NCBI GenBank assembly: GCA_037044905.1
Contig: JBAOKB010000113.1
Span: 17,985 to 81,984 of the forward strand
DNA: 64,000 nt
Direction: 5' to 3'
Origin: Hortaea werneckii
Taxonomy: Eukaryota; Ascomycota; Dothideomycetes; Mycosphaerellales; Teratosphaeriaceae
Shown: in pieces, positions 50,268 through 60,514 of the stretch
How positions within the stretch are numbered: position 1 is the first letter of the stretch
How the letters are laid out: every line of letters begins with the position of its first letter
Made by a program: the position numbers and the translations under genes
The notes under the pieces: model-generated
Told to the model about the DNA's origin: nothing
The model's database searches: none
What the model saw: only the letters and a program-made list of their open reading frames with translations

Positions 50268-52193
50268 ATGGATTTTCGAAAGCTCTCGAAAGCCATACCA
50301 TCATCGAACAATGGACCTGGCTTCAACGCAACCGAGCTACCTGCTCTGAACTCTCCCAACCTTCTTGAAGCGCTTATACCAGGTTACAGCATCGTCTCAG
50401 GCTATGCATCTGCATACCTAGATCTCGACATTTCCACCTTCGTAACGTTGGGTTTGATATGTGTTGCCATCGCCAAAGGCGGGCAATTCATGTACGCCCA
50501 GCTGGAGCGTCTATTCAGGGCGCTCTTCATGTCATCAGTGTACATAGACGAGCATGACGACCTCTTCGACCAGGTCATGGCCTGGCTAGCCGCCCATCAA
50601 GAATACACCTCACGCAACCGCAGCATGAGAGCCAAAACGCAACGGGGAAGCCAGAAGGGCGGGACAGCAGAGGAACAACTCGACGCCTCCGCCGAAGATG
50701 CGCTAGATGAAAATGGCATGTTCAACTACAACAAATGGACCGCCCGAACACCGCCCCGCTACGAACCCTACTACGGCCGCCAATTCGTCTGGCACAACGG
50801 CAACATTTTCTGGTTCACACGCAAGAGACGCCCGAACGAGGGCCAGCGAATGCAAGTCAGCTTCAACAACGCCTCGGACGACGACATCCTCCAGCTCGAC
50901 TGCATCGGCCGCAACATCGAGCCGATCAAAGACCTGCTCCGCTCCGTGCGCGTGTGGTCAGTGGCGCGCATCAGCGGCACGACTGTGATTCGACACCCGA
51001 CGCCGAAAGATCGTGCGCGGTTTGGTGGTGCTTGGAGTAAGACTTCTGCTCGGCCTTCGAGGCCCATGGATACGGTGATTCTGGATCATGAACAGAAGTC
51101 GATGATTATTAATGATATGAATGAGTACCTCCATCCGCTTTCGCCGAAATGGTATGCTACGCGGGGGATACCGTATAGGAGGGGCTATTTATTTCATGGA
51201 CCGCCTGGGACGGGCAAGACTTCATTGAGCTTTGCTCTAGCAGGGATTTTTGGTCTTGAAGTCTACGCGATAAGTCTTCAAGAGCCGACTCTGACAGAGG
51301 GGGATTTGCTTCAGCTTTTCAATGGCTTGCCTCGACGATGTATAGTGCTGCTCGAGGATGTAGACGCTGCGGGTTTGAAGAGAGATGGTACGGATGAAAG
51401 CCATGCGGCCGTTGGCAAACGCAGACAAGATGAGGAGAAAGGCACAGGAAAGTCAGAGGAGGATGGTAAGGGGAAGAAGGATGCGGGAGAAACGCAGAGC
51501 ACTAAGCCGAAGAAGGACGACGAGTATACTCTTCGCGATCTGGCGAAAGAGCTGAAAGCAGTCAGCGCACCTCAGAGAGGTGGCAGAGGTGGACCACCAG
51601 GTAACGATCGTAGCAGTGGAAATGCGCAACCCGGGACTGGGATATCACTGTCGGGCTTGCTCAACGCCATTGACGGTGTAGCGTCGCACGAGGGGCGTGT
51701 TCTTATTATGACCACCAATCACCCAGATCAGCTAGATGCGGCGCTCATACGTCCTGGAAGAGTAGATCGAAAGGTGGAGTTCAGGCTCGCGCTCAAGGAC
51801 CAGATCCAAGAGCTCTTCGTTAGGATGTACGCCGCGAGCGAGATAGCACCCCAGTCTACTCTGGGCGTCAATGGCAGTCTAGCAACCAAGGACAGCCAGA
51901 AAACAGATCACAAAAACGCCAGATCGCATAGAGAAGACGAAGACAGTCAATTATCATCCATCTCACGCGCCGAACTGGAAGACTTAGCCGCTTCCTTCGC
52001 CGCACACGTCCCCGACGACACATTCACGCCGGCCGAAGTGCAGAACCTCCTCATGCGGCATAAGAAGGCGCCGCGGACGGCTGTCGATAGCGTGGAGGCC
52101 TGGACGAAGGAAGTCTTAGCGGAGAAGGAGAAGCAGGCTATGATGGCGAAGGGCGCCGATGCAGCGGCGGATCCGCACGTGGGGACATGGTAA
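50268..52193 (+). CDS. BCS1-type mitochondrial AAA ATPase
   Basis: Single frame of 641 residues from the ATG at 50268 (MDFRKLSKAIPSSNN). One membrane segment lies at about residues 55-75 (STFVTLGLICVAIAKG), then the BCS1 N-terminal domain (ending near 240), then an AAA domain with Walker A GPPGTGKT (about 311-318), Walker B IVLLEDVDAAG (about 358-368) and the arginine-finger region RPGRVDRKVEF (about 493). A charged Lys/Glu-rich insert of about 90 residues (roughly 369-460) splits the AAA core after Walker B. BCS1 proteins insert Rieske Fe-S subunits into complex III; fungi have several paralogues with such inserts and less clear jobs, so this is better called BCS1-like than BCS1. Confidence 0.93.
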   Translation: MDFRKLSKAIPSSNNGPGFNATELPALNSPNLLEALIPGYSIVSGYASAYLDLDISTFVTLGLICVAIAKGGQFMYAQLERLFRALFMSSVYIDEHDDLFDQVMAWLAAHQEYTSRNRSMRAKTQRGSQKGGTAEEQLDASAEDALDENGMFNYNKWTARTPPRYEPYYGRQFVWHNGNIFWFTRKRRPNEGQRMQVSFNNASDDDILQLDCIGRNIEPIKDLLRSVRVWSVARISGTTVIRHPTPKDRARFGGAWSKTSARPSRPMDTVILDHEQKSMIINDMNEYLHPLSPKWYATRGIPYRRGYLFHGPPGTGKTSLSFALAGIFGLEVYAISLQEPTLTEGDLLQLFNGLPRRCIVLLEDVDAAGLKRDGTDESHAAVGKRRQDEEKGTGKSEEDGKGKKDAGETQSTKPKKDDEYTLRDLAKELKAVSAPQRGGRGGPPGNDRSSGNAQPGTGISLSGLLNAIDGVASHEGRVLIMTTNHPDQLDAALIRPGRVDRKVEFRLALKDQIQELFVRMYAASEIAPQSTLGVNGSLATKDSQKTDHKNARSHREDEDSQLSSISRAELEDLAASFAAHVPDDTFTPAEVQNLLMRHKKAPRTAVDSVEAWTKEVLAEKEKQAMMAKGADAAADPHVGTW

Positions 52194-52766
52194 TCTGAGC
52201 GAAAACTCCACTTGCGGCGGCGTGATAGAGAGAGTAAGGGTGGGTCGTGGAATTATTTTTTTTCTTTTTCTTTCGCTGTTGCATACACGTTCCTATATAG
52301 CCACACGAGGAGATCTCCCGCGGGAATTGGAGGTCGGTCTTATTAAGTTATCATTTGGGGGGTTGTCCGTCCGTCCGGACCGAACGAAGTTCGATTCAAG
52401 ATTTCCTCAATTTCATGGGGATAGTGGAATTTTGTCCAAGCATATTGGAAGACAGATGTTCGGTACCTATTCAACTTTCTCCCTTTACATACGTAAGCGT
52501 TCGATGTTCTGATGTTGAGGCGTCGCATCGTCATGGCGTACATGTCACCGTGCAAAGACAGACTGCAATACATCTGCAAGTTACTACATACTATGTAGAG
52601 TGAATCGCTGGAGAGGGCAAGTCAGCCGGGACGGCCAGCCCCGCAACTTCAGAATCGTAGTGTCTGCCTCAGGAATCCTACCTGATTCGTGCAGCATGTT
52701 CGCAGGCTTTCGCTTTCGAACTTTTGATGAATGTCCCAGCTCACTTGACATCTAATTGATAGTGCC
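52194..52766. other. Intergenic
   Basis: About 570 bp holding the 3' flank of the BCS1-like gene and the PRP45 promoter. No gene supported. Confidence 0.65.
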
Positions 52767-54557
52767 ATGGCTGCCGCGGGCTCCAGAATGTCGCTCGCAA
52801 GCGCTTTGCCAAAACCCAAATATACCGGCGAGGACGAGGATCTCCCGGCCCACACGCAGCAGAAGGGTCCCAGAGTCGTCAATGCCCAAGAGCTCGAATC
52901 GTCGCAGGTGGTGGTGAAGCGATCTGGTCCGCCGCCTTACGGTCAGCGTATAGGATGGCGACCGCGAAGTGTCGAGGACTTTGGCGATGGCGGCGCGTTT
53001 CCAGAGATCCCTGTAGCGCAATATCCGCTGGAGATGGGCAAGAAAGGCGGCGCTCCTTCGGAATCCAATGCGCTTGCTTTGAGAGTGGACAATGAGGGCA
53101 AGGTCAAATACGATGATATTGCGCGCAGAGGACATAGCGAAAAGCGCATCGTCCATGCTAGCTTCAAGGACCTGATCCCTCTCCGACAACGGGCAGATGT
53201 TGGTGAAATTAGCTTGGAAAGGCCAGATGAGGAAGAGGTGCAGGCGAGCAAAGAGCGCACGCAAAAGGCGCTGCAGACTCTGGTCGATGGCACTCTAGCA
53301 GCACAGAAACCGAAGAACGTGAAGGGGACTTCAAGACCTGAGCCGACATTTGTGCGCTACACACCAGCGAACAACCAGATGGGCGATGGCACCAAGAAGC
53401 AGGATCGTATTATGAAAATTGTGCAGCGGCAGCAAGACCCGATGGAACCGCCCAAGCACAAAATGAAGAAAGTGCCGCGTGGACCTCCAAGCCCGCCGCC
53501 TCCTGTCATGCACTCTCCGCCTCGTAAGCTTACTGCGGAAGATCAAGAAGCTTGGAGAATACCGCCGCCGGTTTCGAACTGGAAGAACTCGAAGGGTTAC
53601 ACTATACCGCTGGACAAGCGATTGGCTGCGGACGGGAGGGGTTTGCAGGATGTCACGATCAACGACAAGTTCGCGCAATTTGCAGAGGCTCTACATACGG
53701 CGGATAGACACGCGCGGGAGGAAGTGCAATCGAGGGCACGCATGCAGCAACGATTGGCGGAAAAAGAGAAGGAAGAGAAGGAGGACAATTTACGCAAGCT
53801 TGCGCAGAAGGCAAGGGAAGACAGAGAGGCAGCCATGGGCGCGAGACAGGCACCGAAGCGGGACGCTCGCTCAAGAAGTGGGTCAGCCGACAGCCGCTCG
53901 TCGTACGACTCGCGCAGCTCCAGAAGCAGGTCAAGTAGCTACAGCCGTTCGCCTTCGCGGTCTGATGACGGTGGTGAGCGCGATCGCCGCGAACGTGAAC
54001 GCCAACGCGCCGAGAAACGCCGCGAAGCCCAGCGCGAGATGCGGCAGAAGAACATGGGCCAGGAGAGGCGCATGCAGATGATGGCGCGGGAACAGAATCG
54101 GGATATCTCCGAGAAGGTCGCACTGGGCCTCGCGAAGCCGACGCAGAGCAAGGAGACCATGTACGACAGCAGGCTGTTCAATCAATCTTCCGGGTTCGCA
54201 GCGGGCTTCAACGAAGATCAGCCTTACGACAAACCCTTGTTTGCAGAGCGCGATGCGTTGAATTCGATCTACAGGCCCAATGTCGGCGAAGACGACGAAG
54301 AGGATGCGGGCGAGACGATGGAGAAGATTCAGAATACTAAGCGCTTTGACACGCTTGGGAAGGCGCCTAAGGAGGGATTTAAGGGGACCGACACCAAAGA
54401 AGCACGTTCTGGCCCGGTCATGTTCGAACGCGATCGCGGCGACGATCCGTTTGGTGTAGATGCAATGATTGCAGAGGCAGCAAAGGGTGCTGGCAAGAGA
54501 CCTGCTGAGGAAGATGGTGGAGGAAAGGGTAAGAAGGCTAGAGTTGATGACGATTAA
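52767..54557 (+). CDS. PRP45: Pre-mRNA-processing protein 45 (SKIP/SNW domain)
   Basis: Single frame of 596 residues starting MAAAGSRMSLASALPKPKYT. The N-terminal half has the SKIP pattern: PPYGQRIGWRPRSVEDFGDG, FPEIPVAQYPLEMGK, and a repeated FVRYTPANN segment. The SNW core is SNWKNSKGYTIPLDKRLAAD (about 270-289), with the signature SNW tripeptide. Then a Lys/Arg/Glu-rich helix, an SR-rich stretch (RSRSGSADSRSSYDSRSS, about 370-400), and a C-terminal tail with YDSRLFNQSSGFAAGF and DEPYD-like residues. Prp45/SKIP is a spliceosome component of the NTC-related complex, with extra roles in transcription in animals. No intron seen. Confidence 0.95.
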   Translation: MAAAGSRMSLASALPKPKYTGEDEDLPAHTQQKGPRVVNAQELESSQVVVKRSGPPPYGQRIGWRPRSVEDFGDGGAFPEIPVAQYPLEMGKKGGAPSESNALALRVDNEGKVKYDDIARRGHSEKRIVHASFKDLIPLRQRADVGEISLERPDEEEVQASKERTQKALQTLVDGTLAAQKPKNVKGTSRPEPTFVRYTPANNQMGDGTKKQDRIMKIVQRQQDPMEPPKHKMKKVPRGPPSPPPPVMHSPPRKLTAEDQEAWRIPPPVSNWKNSKGYTIPLDKRLAADGRGLQDVTINDKFAQFAEALHTADRHAREEVQSRARMQQRLAEKEKEEKEDNLRKLAQKAREDREAAMGARQAPKRDARSRSGSADSRSSYDSRSSRSRSSSYSRSPSRSDDGGERDRRERERQRAEKRREAQREMRQKNMGQERRMQMMAREQNRDISEKVALGLAKPTQSKETMYDSRLFNQSSGFAAGFNEDQPYDKPLFAERDALNSIYRPNVGEDDEEDAGETMEKIQNTKRFDTLGKAPKEGFKGTDTKEARSGPVMFERDRGDDPFGVDAMIAEAAKGAGKRPAEEDGGGKGKKARVDDD

Positions 54558-54827
54558 GACACTGCCCCTTGATACACGGTCTGGTTCAGTCGACAAAGAT
54601 GGCGAGAGTCAGTTCTGGTTGCAGTGACTGCAGAATAGGTTTGTATTCACTAGTTGCCATCTCTTGTGTTTGTTGAAGCAATCTTAGCGCGGCGTCGGAT
54701 GTCATAATCAAGGACTGTACCTGCTTTCAACCTCAATACACGCTGTACAAATGCCCTCTTCCAGACCTGTGAATTCATTTGAAGATTAAGGTCACAACAG
54801 GACATTGAGGTATTGCAATAACTCGGC

Positions 54828-56108
54828 ATGCTTATACCAAACAGTGCTAGAGCTCCCCTTCGCTTGCAACCAGAGAAGACGAGTAGCAGAGAGGTTGCCA
54901 GTCGCGCGGCGAAGAAAGCTCTAAAAGAGGATGAAGGATCGTCGAAGCATGATCTTCCGCTCTCACGACTCAGCCGTACGTTGATACCCTTTGCAAGGCC
55001 GACTGTCACCAACGAGGCTCCTTCGTCGGACGTTGCGCGAACCAACAGCGAAGCCGCTTCGTCTACAGCAATCGACAGCTTGATCCCAACGCAATACGGT
55101 CTCCCCTCAGAAGATCTTTTAGACAGACAAGCATTTCCTGCGGATGGGTTCTACTCCATCACGCGCTCTTCGAGCTCTGCTTTGGTCGAAATGGACGTCA
55201 ATGCCACCGCAACATCAGAAGACATCACATCCGCCACTGCTTCTGCAAACGCAACCATGAACTCGGCGAAGTTCCGCAGAAATCTGCCAGCACCACCATC
55301 ATGGTTCGTCGGCCTCTTAGCTGGCGCACTGTCTCTCGGTCTTGTGTGCGCAGTAATCCTCTACCTAGTCAATTTTCCGGCCAAGGACTTGAATCTGCTT
55401 AGCAAACGGCTGATGGTACGGCGCAAGAGGTACGAGGGCTACAACGCATTGCAGCAGGAGAACGAAGATGCTCATCCCACACTCAGTCGAGGCGGACCAA
55501 CCCAAGCCCCGCCTCACTTCGGTCGTAGTACCGCCGTAGAGAACAGCGGCAGCGGGAGAAAGAGGCGCAAGAACCTCAGCATCGACACGTCGGCACAATA
55601 CCATGGTCTAGGAATCGCGGTTCCCGCTGACAACTCCCGCGGTGGTCCGAAACTCCTGTCCAAATGCGAGCCGTACGATGAAGAAGCTCTCCGAACTCGC
55701 GCCCAGTCGCCGGCTATGAAGACCTGGGAAGTCGTCACGGCTCCCTTACCCGCTCTTTCGCGATTCGGATACGAGCTCAGCGAGCTGCTGACGCCGGGGC
55801 CGCGCACTTCGATTACGTCTGATGCGCATCACGAGATGCGGGATGTTGAGCAGGGCAGCGGTTCATACGACTCGGCGGGCTCAAGGGGGGTCGGGTTTCC
55901 TCAGGTTTCTGCGCAAGGGATGCAGTATGCACCGTCGACGGGAAAGGAGCATGGAGGTCTTCTCGAAAAGGTGGGCAATGGGGTGGATTTCGTGGCTGAG
56001 AAGGTAGCGCGCATGATGCATGATGAAGTGGATGATGCGGAAGAAGGACTGCTCTTGCCCGTAGCGCAGCATGAGCGTGAAGGGTCTGGGAGGGTGTTGG
56101 ACTTGTGA
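54828..56108 (+). CDS. Single-pass membrane protein, unknown function
   Basis: Single frame of 426 residues starting MLIPNSARAPLRLQPEKTSS. Residues 1-150 are disordered, Ser/Thr/Ala-rich and basic early on. One strong membrane segment lies at about 158-183 (WFVGLLAGALSLGLVCAVIL), preceded by NLPAPPS and followed by a basic KRLMVRRKRYEGY motif that favours a cytosolic C-terminus. The rest is disordered, with a conserved-looking LSRFGYELSELLTPGPR patch. No signal peptide, Cys cluster or catalytic motif. I do not recognise the family; the lack of introns and the clean frame support a real gene. Confidence 0.75.
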   Translation: MLIPNSARAPLRLQPEKTSSREVASRAAKKALKEDEGSSKHDLPLSRLSRTLIPFARPTVTNEAPSSDVARTNSEAASSTAIDSLIPTQYGLPSEDLLDRQAFPADGFYSITRSSSSALVEMDVNATATSEDITSATASANATMNSAKFRRNLPAPPSWFVGLLAGALSLGLVCAVILYLVNFPAKDLNLLSKRLMVRRKRYEGYNALQQENEDAHPTLSRGGPTQAPPHFGRSTAVENSGSGRKRRKNLSIDTSAQYHGLGIAVPADNSRGGPKLLSKCEPYDEEALRTRAQSPAMKTWEVVTAPLPALSRFGYELSELLTPGPRTSITSDAHHEMRDVEQGSGSYDSAGSRGVGFPQVSAQGMQYAPSTGKEHGGLLEKVGNGVDFVAEKVARMMHDEVDDAEEGLLLPVAQHEREGSGRVLDL

Positions 56109-56949
56109 TCATATCTATCGCAGGTGGCGATATAGCCGGTGATGGTGGGTAAGGGCTTCGTGGGTCGAGCGTTCTGGGTGGATTGTAGAGTACTTCTGAA
56201 ATGACACAGGGGATGATATATGAAGCAGCTTTGCAATTACTCTTGGTAGCCCCGTGTTGGAATTTGGAGTTTACTATTTTCGTGAACGTTCGTTCCATAG
56301 CTGTTGCTTGGAAGAGCAAAATGGCACCGAACAGTCTCGACTTTAACACAGACCGATTGGACCGCTCATGATAATATTGAGAGTTCACCTAATCATCACA
56401 TGAGGGCTGGAGACAGTCCACGGCTTGATTTGGGATGTGGCAAACCTCAGATCCTGTTCCACGTCAAGTTCACATAGTTAAGGTACACGCACTGTTTCCG
56501 TACTGTCATCAGGCAACGCTCACGGCCACATGTTGCAGGCTTTATGGACCTCAGCGATGTAGCAAAGTCCGGCCTTCATGCTGAGACACCTCATTCCAGC
56601 CGACATCATCGCTCGCCGATTGCCTTGGTAAAAGCGTAGCACATGACACAGCTTGCAAGGAGGTCAAGTCGGTGGCGACCATTCGGCTGTTTTTCTGAGC
56701 GTGCGAGCCCCACCTCCGCGGGTGAGACATGATGATCAAACCTCCCCAAACATTCGTCATAGCAATCTACTGCCTTTTACACGTAAAGAACACGAAAATA
56801 GCAAGCCAATAAGTAAGAAAAAGGGAAAAACAAGTTTCTGCTTACCTTTACCGTAGCGTTTATCTCGATACAATAACCGGCATATATGCCTTTCTCCCTC
56901 CGAAGGTCCTATTGACGTCAAATCTACCGCAACGCAAAAGCCACCAAGC
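56109..56949. other. Intergenic
   Basis: About 840 bp between two plus-strand genes. No supported gene or repeat. Confidence 0.65.
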
Positions 56950-57307
56950 ATGTCAAACCCGTTCAATAAGCTCCCGGACAATGCGCCAGATGGCCCGCTA
57001 GACGAGAATAAAGGTAAGCTTTACTGGCTACCCAGTCCAAAAACCCACCGATCTCCTGAACCCACTGTCCTAACCAAACCAAGGTCTCTTCTCTGCAGTA
57101 GGCGACCCCTTAGGACAAGTCCTGGACAAAGGTCTGAGGCCCGTAGGCCAGGTGACAGGGGCAATTGGCAGGCCAAGCGGGGAGGCTGCAATGAGTCTCA
57201 AGGAACAGGCGAAGGAAGAGGCAGGACATAAAGATAAGGAGGAGAAGCCTGGTGGGGAGAGGATAGGAGGGAACCCGCAGACTGGGCAGAATCCGCTTGG
57301 GTTGTAG
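56950..57307 (+). CDS. Small hydrophilic Gly/Pro-rich protein, 95 residues
   Basis: Two exons, 56950-57013 and 57084-57307, with a 70-nt intron (GTAAGC...CCAAG); 95 residues. The spliced protein reads MSNPFNKLPDNAPDGPLDEN, then KGLFSAVGDPLGQVLDKGLR, then PVGQVTGAIGRPSGEAAMSL, then a Lys/Glu-rich helix and a Gly/Asn/Pro-rich end with GQNPLGL. The GL(F/R)..VG repeats are typical of small fungal proteins of unknown function that resemble hydrophilins. The frame exists only after splicing, and phase and codon usage agree across the junction. No signal peptide or membrane segment. Confidence 0.7.
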
Positions 57308-57518
57308 ACTGCTGAGGACTGGGGGTACGGATATTGAAGGGATAAGAATGATGGGGTTTTGAGTGCATTGCGTGGGCGTTGCTGCATCACTCGTTTGGAC
57401 TGCATGGCCAAAGGCGTTTTGGAGATTTCATGGAGAGAATGGTAAGAAAAGGAATACGAGTATACGGCCGATCATCACCTCTCCCCGGAGGCCATTTTAC
57501 TGAGATTGAGTATGTACC

Positions 57519-58211
57519 CTAGCAGACGTTATATAAGACGTCACTCGCTGCGTCTTTCTCCGCCTGATCAATGGTCAAATCGTAGTGATGTTTGACATCG
57601 ATCCAGGCCCGGACGTACTCGCACTGGTATGCCTCCCTCGGCGGCAACCACTCAGCCAGGTCGCGATCGCCTTTGGATTGGTTGATGTTGTCGGTGACGG
57701 CAAGTAGTTGTGGCCGGGTGATACTGCAGTATGTCAGCAAGTGCAATACGAAATGGATATGGAGGCGGGCTACTGACTCATTGGCGAAAGCCTCTCGCTG
57801 GGTTGCGCTCCATAAGCGGGCACCTGAAACCCAGGCCTCTTTCAACGGAACGATATGGTCGATGTCTACATCAGAAGCTGAGGTCCATGTCTCGCCATCG
57901 TAATCACTATACCAAGTGCCAGATGTGGCAGCGCAAGCATTTGAAGTCTCCACGTCGGTTCCGTCGCGCCTCAAGACGTACTCGCGGGTGTTGCAGTTGC
58001 CACTGATGGCGATCCACGTATGAAATTCGTCACGGTCATATGCTGGAGAGTTCGACTCGGCGGCAACAGTGAGCTCGGAAAGGTAGCTCTTGGCAGTCGA
58101 GACAGCGATCGGCGTTGGCAGGTTGCCACGGCGTGCAAGTGGCTTTGCAATGGGTGCTGCTAGACCAGTAGTGGCTGCTATGAGCAGGAGTAGAGGGGTC
58201 TGTGGAAACAT
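57519..58211 (-). CDS. Secreted HNH/DUF1524 nuclease-like protein
   Basis: Two exons, 58211-57778 and 57723-57519, with a 54-nt intron (GTCAGT...CTGCAG); 212 residues. The signal peptide MFPQTPLLLLIAATTGLAAP is followed by a dibasic KPLARR site at about residues 23-28, suiting Kex2-type processing. The core has DIDHIVPLKEAWVSGA (Asp118-His119), then AFAND (Asn144) joined by splicing to ITRPQLLAVTDNINQSKGDR (Asn157, Asn159, Lys162): the D-H...N...N..K pattern of the DUF1524/GmrSD-type HNH nuclease family. Two Cys lie at 73 and 93, and a third ends the chain (YNVC). A secreted nuclease that scavenges nucleic acids is plausible; specificity is unknown. The frame extends to a TTG upstream, but the ATG at 58211 is the first proper start. 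Confidence 0.9.
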   Translation of the reverse strand: MFPQTPLLLLIAATTGLAAPIAKPLARRGNLPTPIAVSTAKSYLSELTVAAESNSPAYDRDEFHTWIAISGNCNTREYVLRRDGTDVETSNACAATSGTWYSDYDGETWTSASDVDIDHIVPLKEAWVSGARLWSATQREAFANESVARLHIHFVLHLLTYCSITRPQLLAVTDNINQSKGDRDLAEWLPPREAYQCEYVRAWIDVKHHYDLTIDQAEKDAASDVLYNVC

Positions 58212-58675
58212 GTTGATAGAAGCGACCAATCTTTCTATGGCCAGGGTTTCGAGGGCTTAAGACCAACGTTGACCGGACAGAAATTAAGCAGAACTTATAC
58301 TCTCAAGGAATTCCGCCTCCACAAGTTCACCATCAAAGCCCACCATTGGTACCAACGCATCAGGCTGCCCCCACTGGAGCTACAGTAGCATCAAATATAC
58401 ACTGATAGGCTTCGCGTAAGGTATATTCACTGTAGACGCCGGCGCCAAGAGTCCAAAGCTGCACAACTGCCGATCAGTCCGATGAAGCTGCAGCACGTGG
58501 ATTTCCATTGGTCTTCAGCTCGCGCACGCCTTTCGTCAAAGCGTTTTAAACACATTCTTCATGCATGCTCTGTTTCAATATTCGGTCAAAAAGCCCCAAG
58601 AGGATAGAATGCCGTATCCGTAGATACGGTTATCTCGTTGTCGGTCAATCCCGATGTTGCGTCGAAAGGAAGGTC
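58212..58675. other. Intergenic
   Basis: Promoter side of the HNH gene and 3' flank of the transcription-factor gene. No supported gene. Confidence 0.6.
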
Positions 58676-60514
58676 TTAGAATCCGAGCTGGCCATTGAAA
58701 GAAGCGTCGACTGCGGACTGCGTTTGCTGCGCAGACATAACGAGGTCAGGATTAAGGAAAATGTCCCACTCAAAGGGCAAATCCATTGCCCAGTCCAAGT
58801 TGGGCGCTTCCGTCATGCCCATACTGCTACCCACTGAAGGATGGTCCTCGAAGGGAGGTGCCTGCGGGAACGCATTCAAAGCTTCAAGTTCCTTCCGTTT
58901 GCGTGCCTGCGACATTCTGACCAGCGCGAGGGCTTGATTGTACGCCTCTTGGACCATGTGGGTGTTATACGTCTGGGCGACTCGGTGAAGAAGCGAAAGA
59001 ACCTCTTGAATGTGGGCTAAACTTCTGGGCGTATTGATGGCAAGACAGACGCAAAGAAATTGGAAGGTCATGTGGACCGTATTCCACCACGGCGTTCGCG
59101 TCTCGAGAAGTTTGCTGACTGCTTCCAGCGCGGCTTTGCCAACGTTGATGACGGTGTCGGCGCGATCTTTTGCGTCCGTCAAGCTCATCAGCCAGAGTCG
59201 TCTGTAGATTGCGAACGCCAGATCTGCTTTGAGCATAGTCATGAAGCTAGAGTCTGTCTGCATTTCCTCGATTTTTGTCAAAGCACTACTCAAAGCAGCA
59301 GGAGGATCAGGCTCTCGTTCTCGATCCACAAAGTCGTTGGGAAGCAAGTCTGCCAACTCAACAAACTGATGTGCATTACTGTCACTTTCAGGTGCAAATT
59401 TCTTCGTTGTAACAACGTCAAATGTGACTCGTGATCGCCCGTACTCGAAGGAAAGGATGATGTTCAAAGCACGAGCGATCCAAAAGAGCCTTCTTCTCGT
59501 CTTGGCAAGCTTGTTATCTCCTGTAGGCGCTGCTGGATAGACCACAGCAATCGTTTGCATCTCCTTATGCAGCCCACTGGCCTCGGCCTGATGCATAGTG
59601 ACGGAGCTGCATATCCATGAGCCATGCGGTCTTGAGCACAGACGCAAGTATATCGTACGCAGTATCCAAGCGGCGACACTGTTCGAAGACGGCGAATGGC
59701 TCAAGCCTCTCTGCACGAGGACATCCCGAGCACCAAAGACGAACTCGGTTTCCTTGGGATGAGGATTCATTGAAAAGAACGATCCTATCGCAGCCACTCC
59801 GAGGATCACAGCATCGACATCATGAGATCCACCAGGATTGCTAAAGCGCGCAGCTGCTTGCTCCATAAACTCAGGTTCCTCCAGCAGACCGAACTCTGGT
59901 CGTACTATAGTGAAATAGGGCTTCGCATATTGTTGGCATTCTGGCCAAGTAAGCAGGCTGTTAAGCACAACGGCATCGTCCAGCGGTTCCGCACGGATTC
60001 CAGTATGCCATGCGAAAGAGTGCAGCCTCGGGATACTTTCGGATTCCATGTCCATGCCCAGAATGCGTGGGAATGCGATGGCAGAGTTGGCACGCACGAA
60101 ACGAGTCTTGACGGGATCTAGTATGCTGCGGTGATGGAACCTAGCACCTGGCGCAGTCAGAGGATGTTTCTGCAGTTGTGTGATCGTGGGTGGGCCGCGA
60201 TTGCTTGATGCAGGCTCTTGAGGCTGCACGGGCGGCGGTTGCTGATTTGGCCGATGGTTCTGAATTGCTCCTGCATCATTATTGATGAATGAAGGTCGTT
60301 TCGCTGTCGGATACTCGCATTGATATTCGTATCTCACACATGTATGGCAAGGAAAATGCCCATCGCATTTTCGCTTGCGCTGCCGGCATGGCGCGCATGC
60401 AGCCTTTGACCTCTGGCGACCCTGGTGAGCATCACCGTTTTCGTTGTTGCCATCGTGTCCATTAGCTTCATGTTGCGGACTCAAAGGCCGTTTGAGGTTG
60501 TTCTCTCCAAACAT
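58676..60514 (-). CDS. Zn(2)-Cys(6) fungal transcription factor
   Basis: Single frame of 612 residues starting MFGENNLKRPLSPQHEANGH. The DNA-binding cluster is CAPCRQRKRKCDG then HFPCHTCVRYEYQCEYP, with Cys at 40, 43, 50, 56, 59 and 66. A Pro/Gln-rich linker follows, then a regulatory middle-homology region at about residues 180-560, including LRTIYLRLCSRPHGSWIC, ASGLHKEM and KTRRRLFWIARALNIILSFE-type segments, the family's standard arrangement. The tail is acidic and aromatic (DWAMDLPFEWDIFLNPD), a possible activation region. Target genes are not deducible. The gene has no visible intron and is transcribed in the same direction as the neighbouring nuclease-like and DJ-1-like genes. Confidence 0.94.
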   Translation of the reverse strand: MFGENNLKRPLSPQHEANGHDGNNENGDAHQGRQRSKAACAPCRQRKRKCDGHFPCHTCVRYEYQCEYPTAKRPSFINNDAGAIQNHRPNQQPPPVQPQEPASSNRGPPTITQLQKHPLTAPGARFHHRSILDPVKTRFVRANSAIAFPRILGMDMESESIPRLHSFAWHTGIRAEPLDDAVVLNSLLTWPECQQYAKPYFTIVRPEFGLLEEPEFMEQAAARFSNPGGSHDVDAVILGVAAIGSFFSMNPHPKETEFVFGARDVLVQRGLSHSPSSNSVAAWILRTIYLRLCSRPHGSWICSSVTMHQAEASGLHKEMQTIAVVYPAAPTGDNKLAKTRRRLFWIARALNIILSFEYGRSRVTFDVVTTKKFAPESDSNAHQFVELADLLPNDFVDREREPDPPAALSSALTKIEEMQTDSSFMTMLKADLAFAIYRRLWLMSLTDAKDRADTVINVGKAALEAVSKLLETRTPWWNTVHMTFQFLCVCLAINTPRSLAHIQEVLSLLHRVAQTYNTHMVQEAYNQALALVRMSQARKRKELEALNAFPQAPPFEDHPSVGSSMGMTEAPNLDWAMDLPFEWDIFLNPDLVMSAQQTQSAVDASFNGQLGF

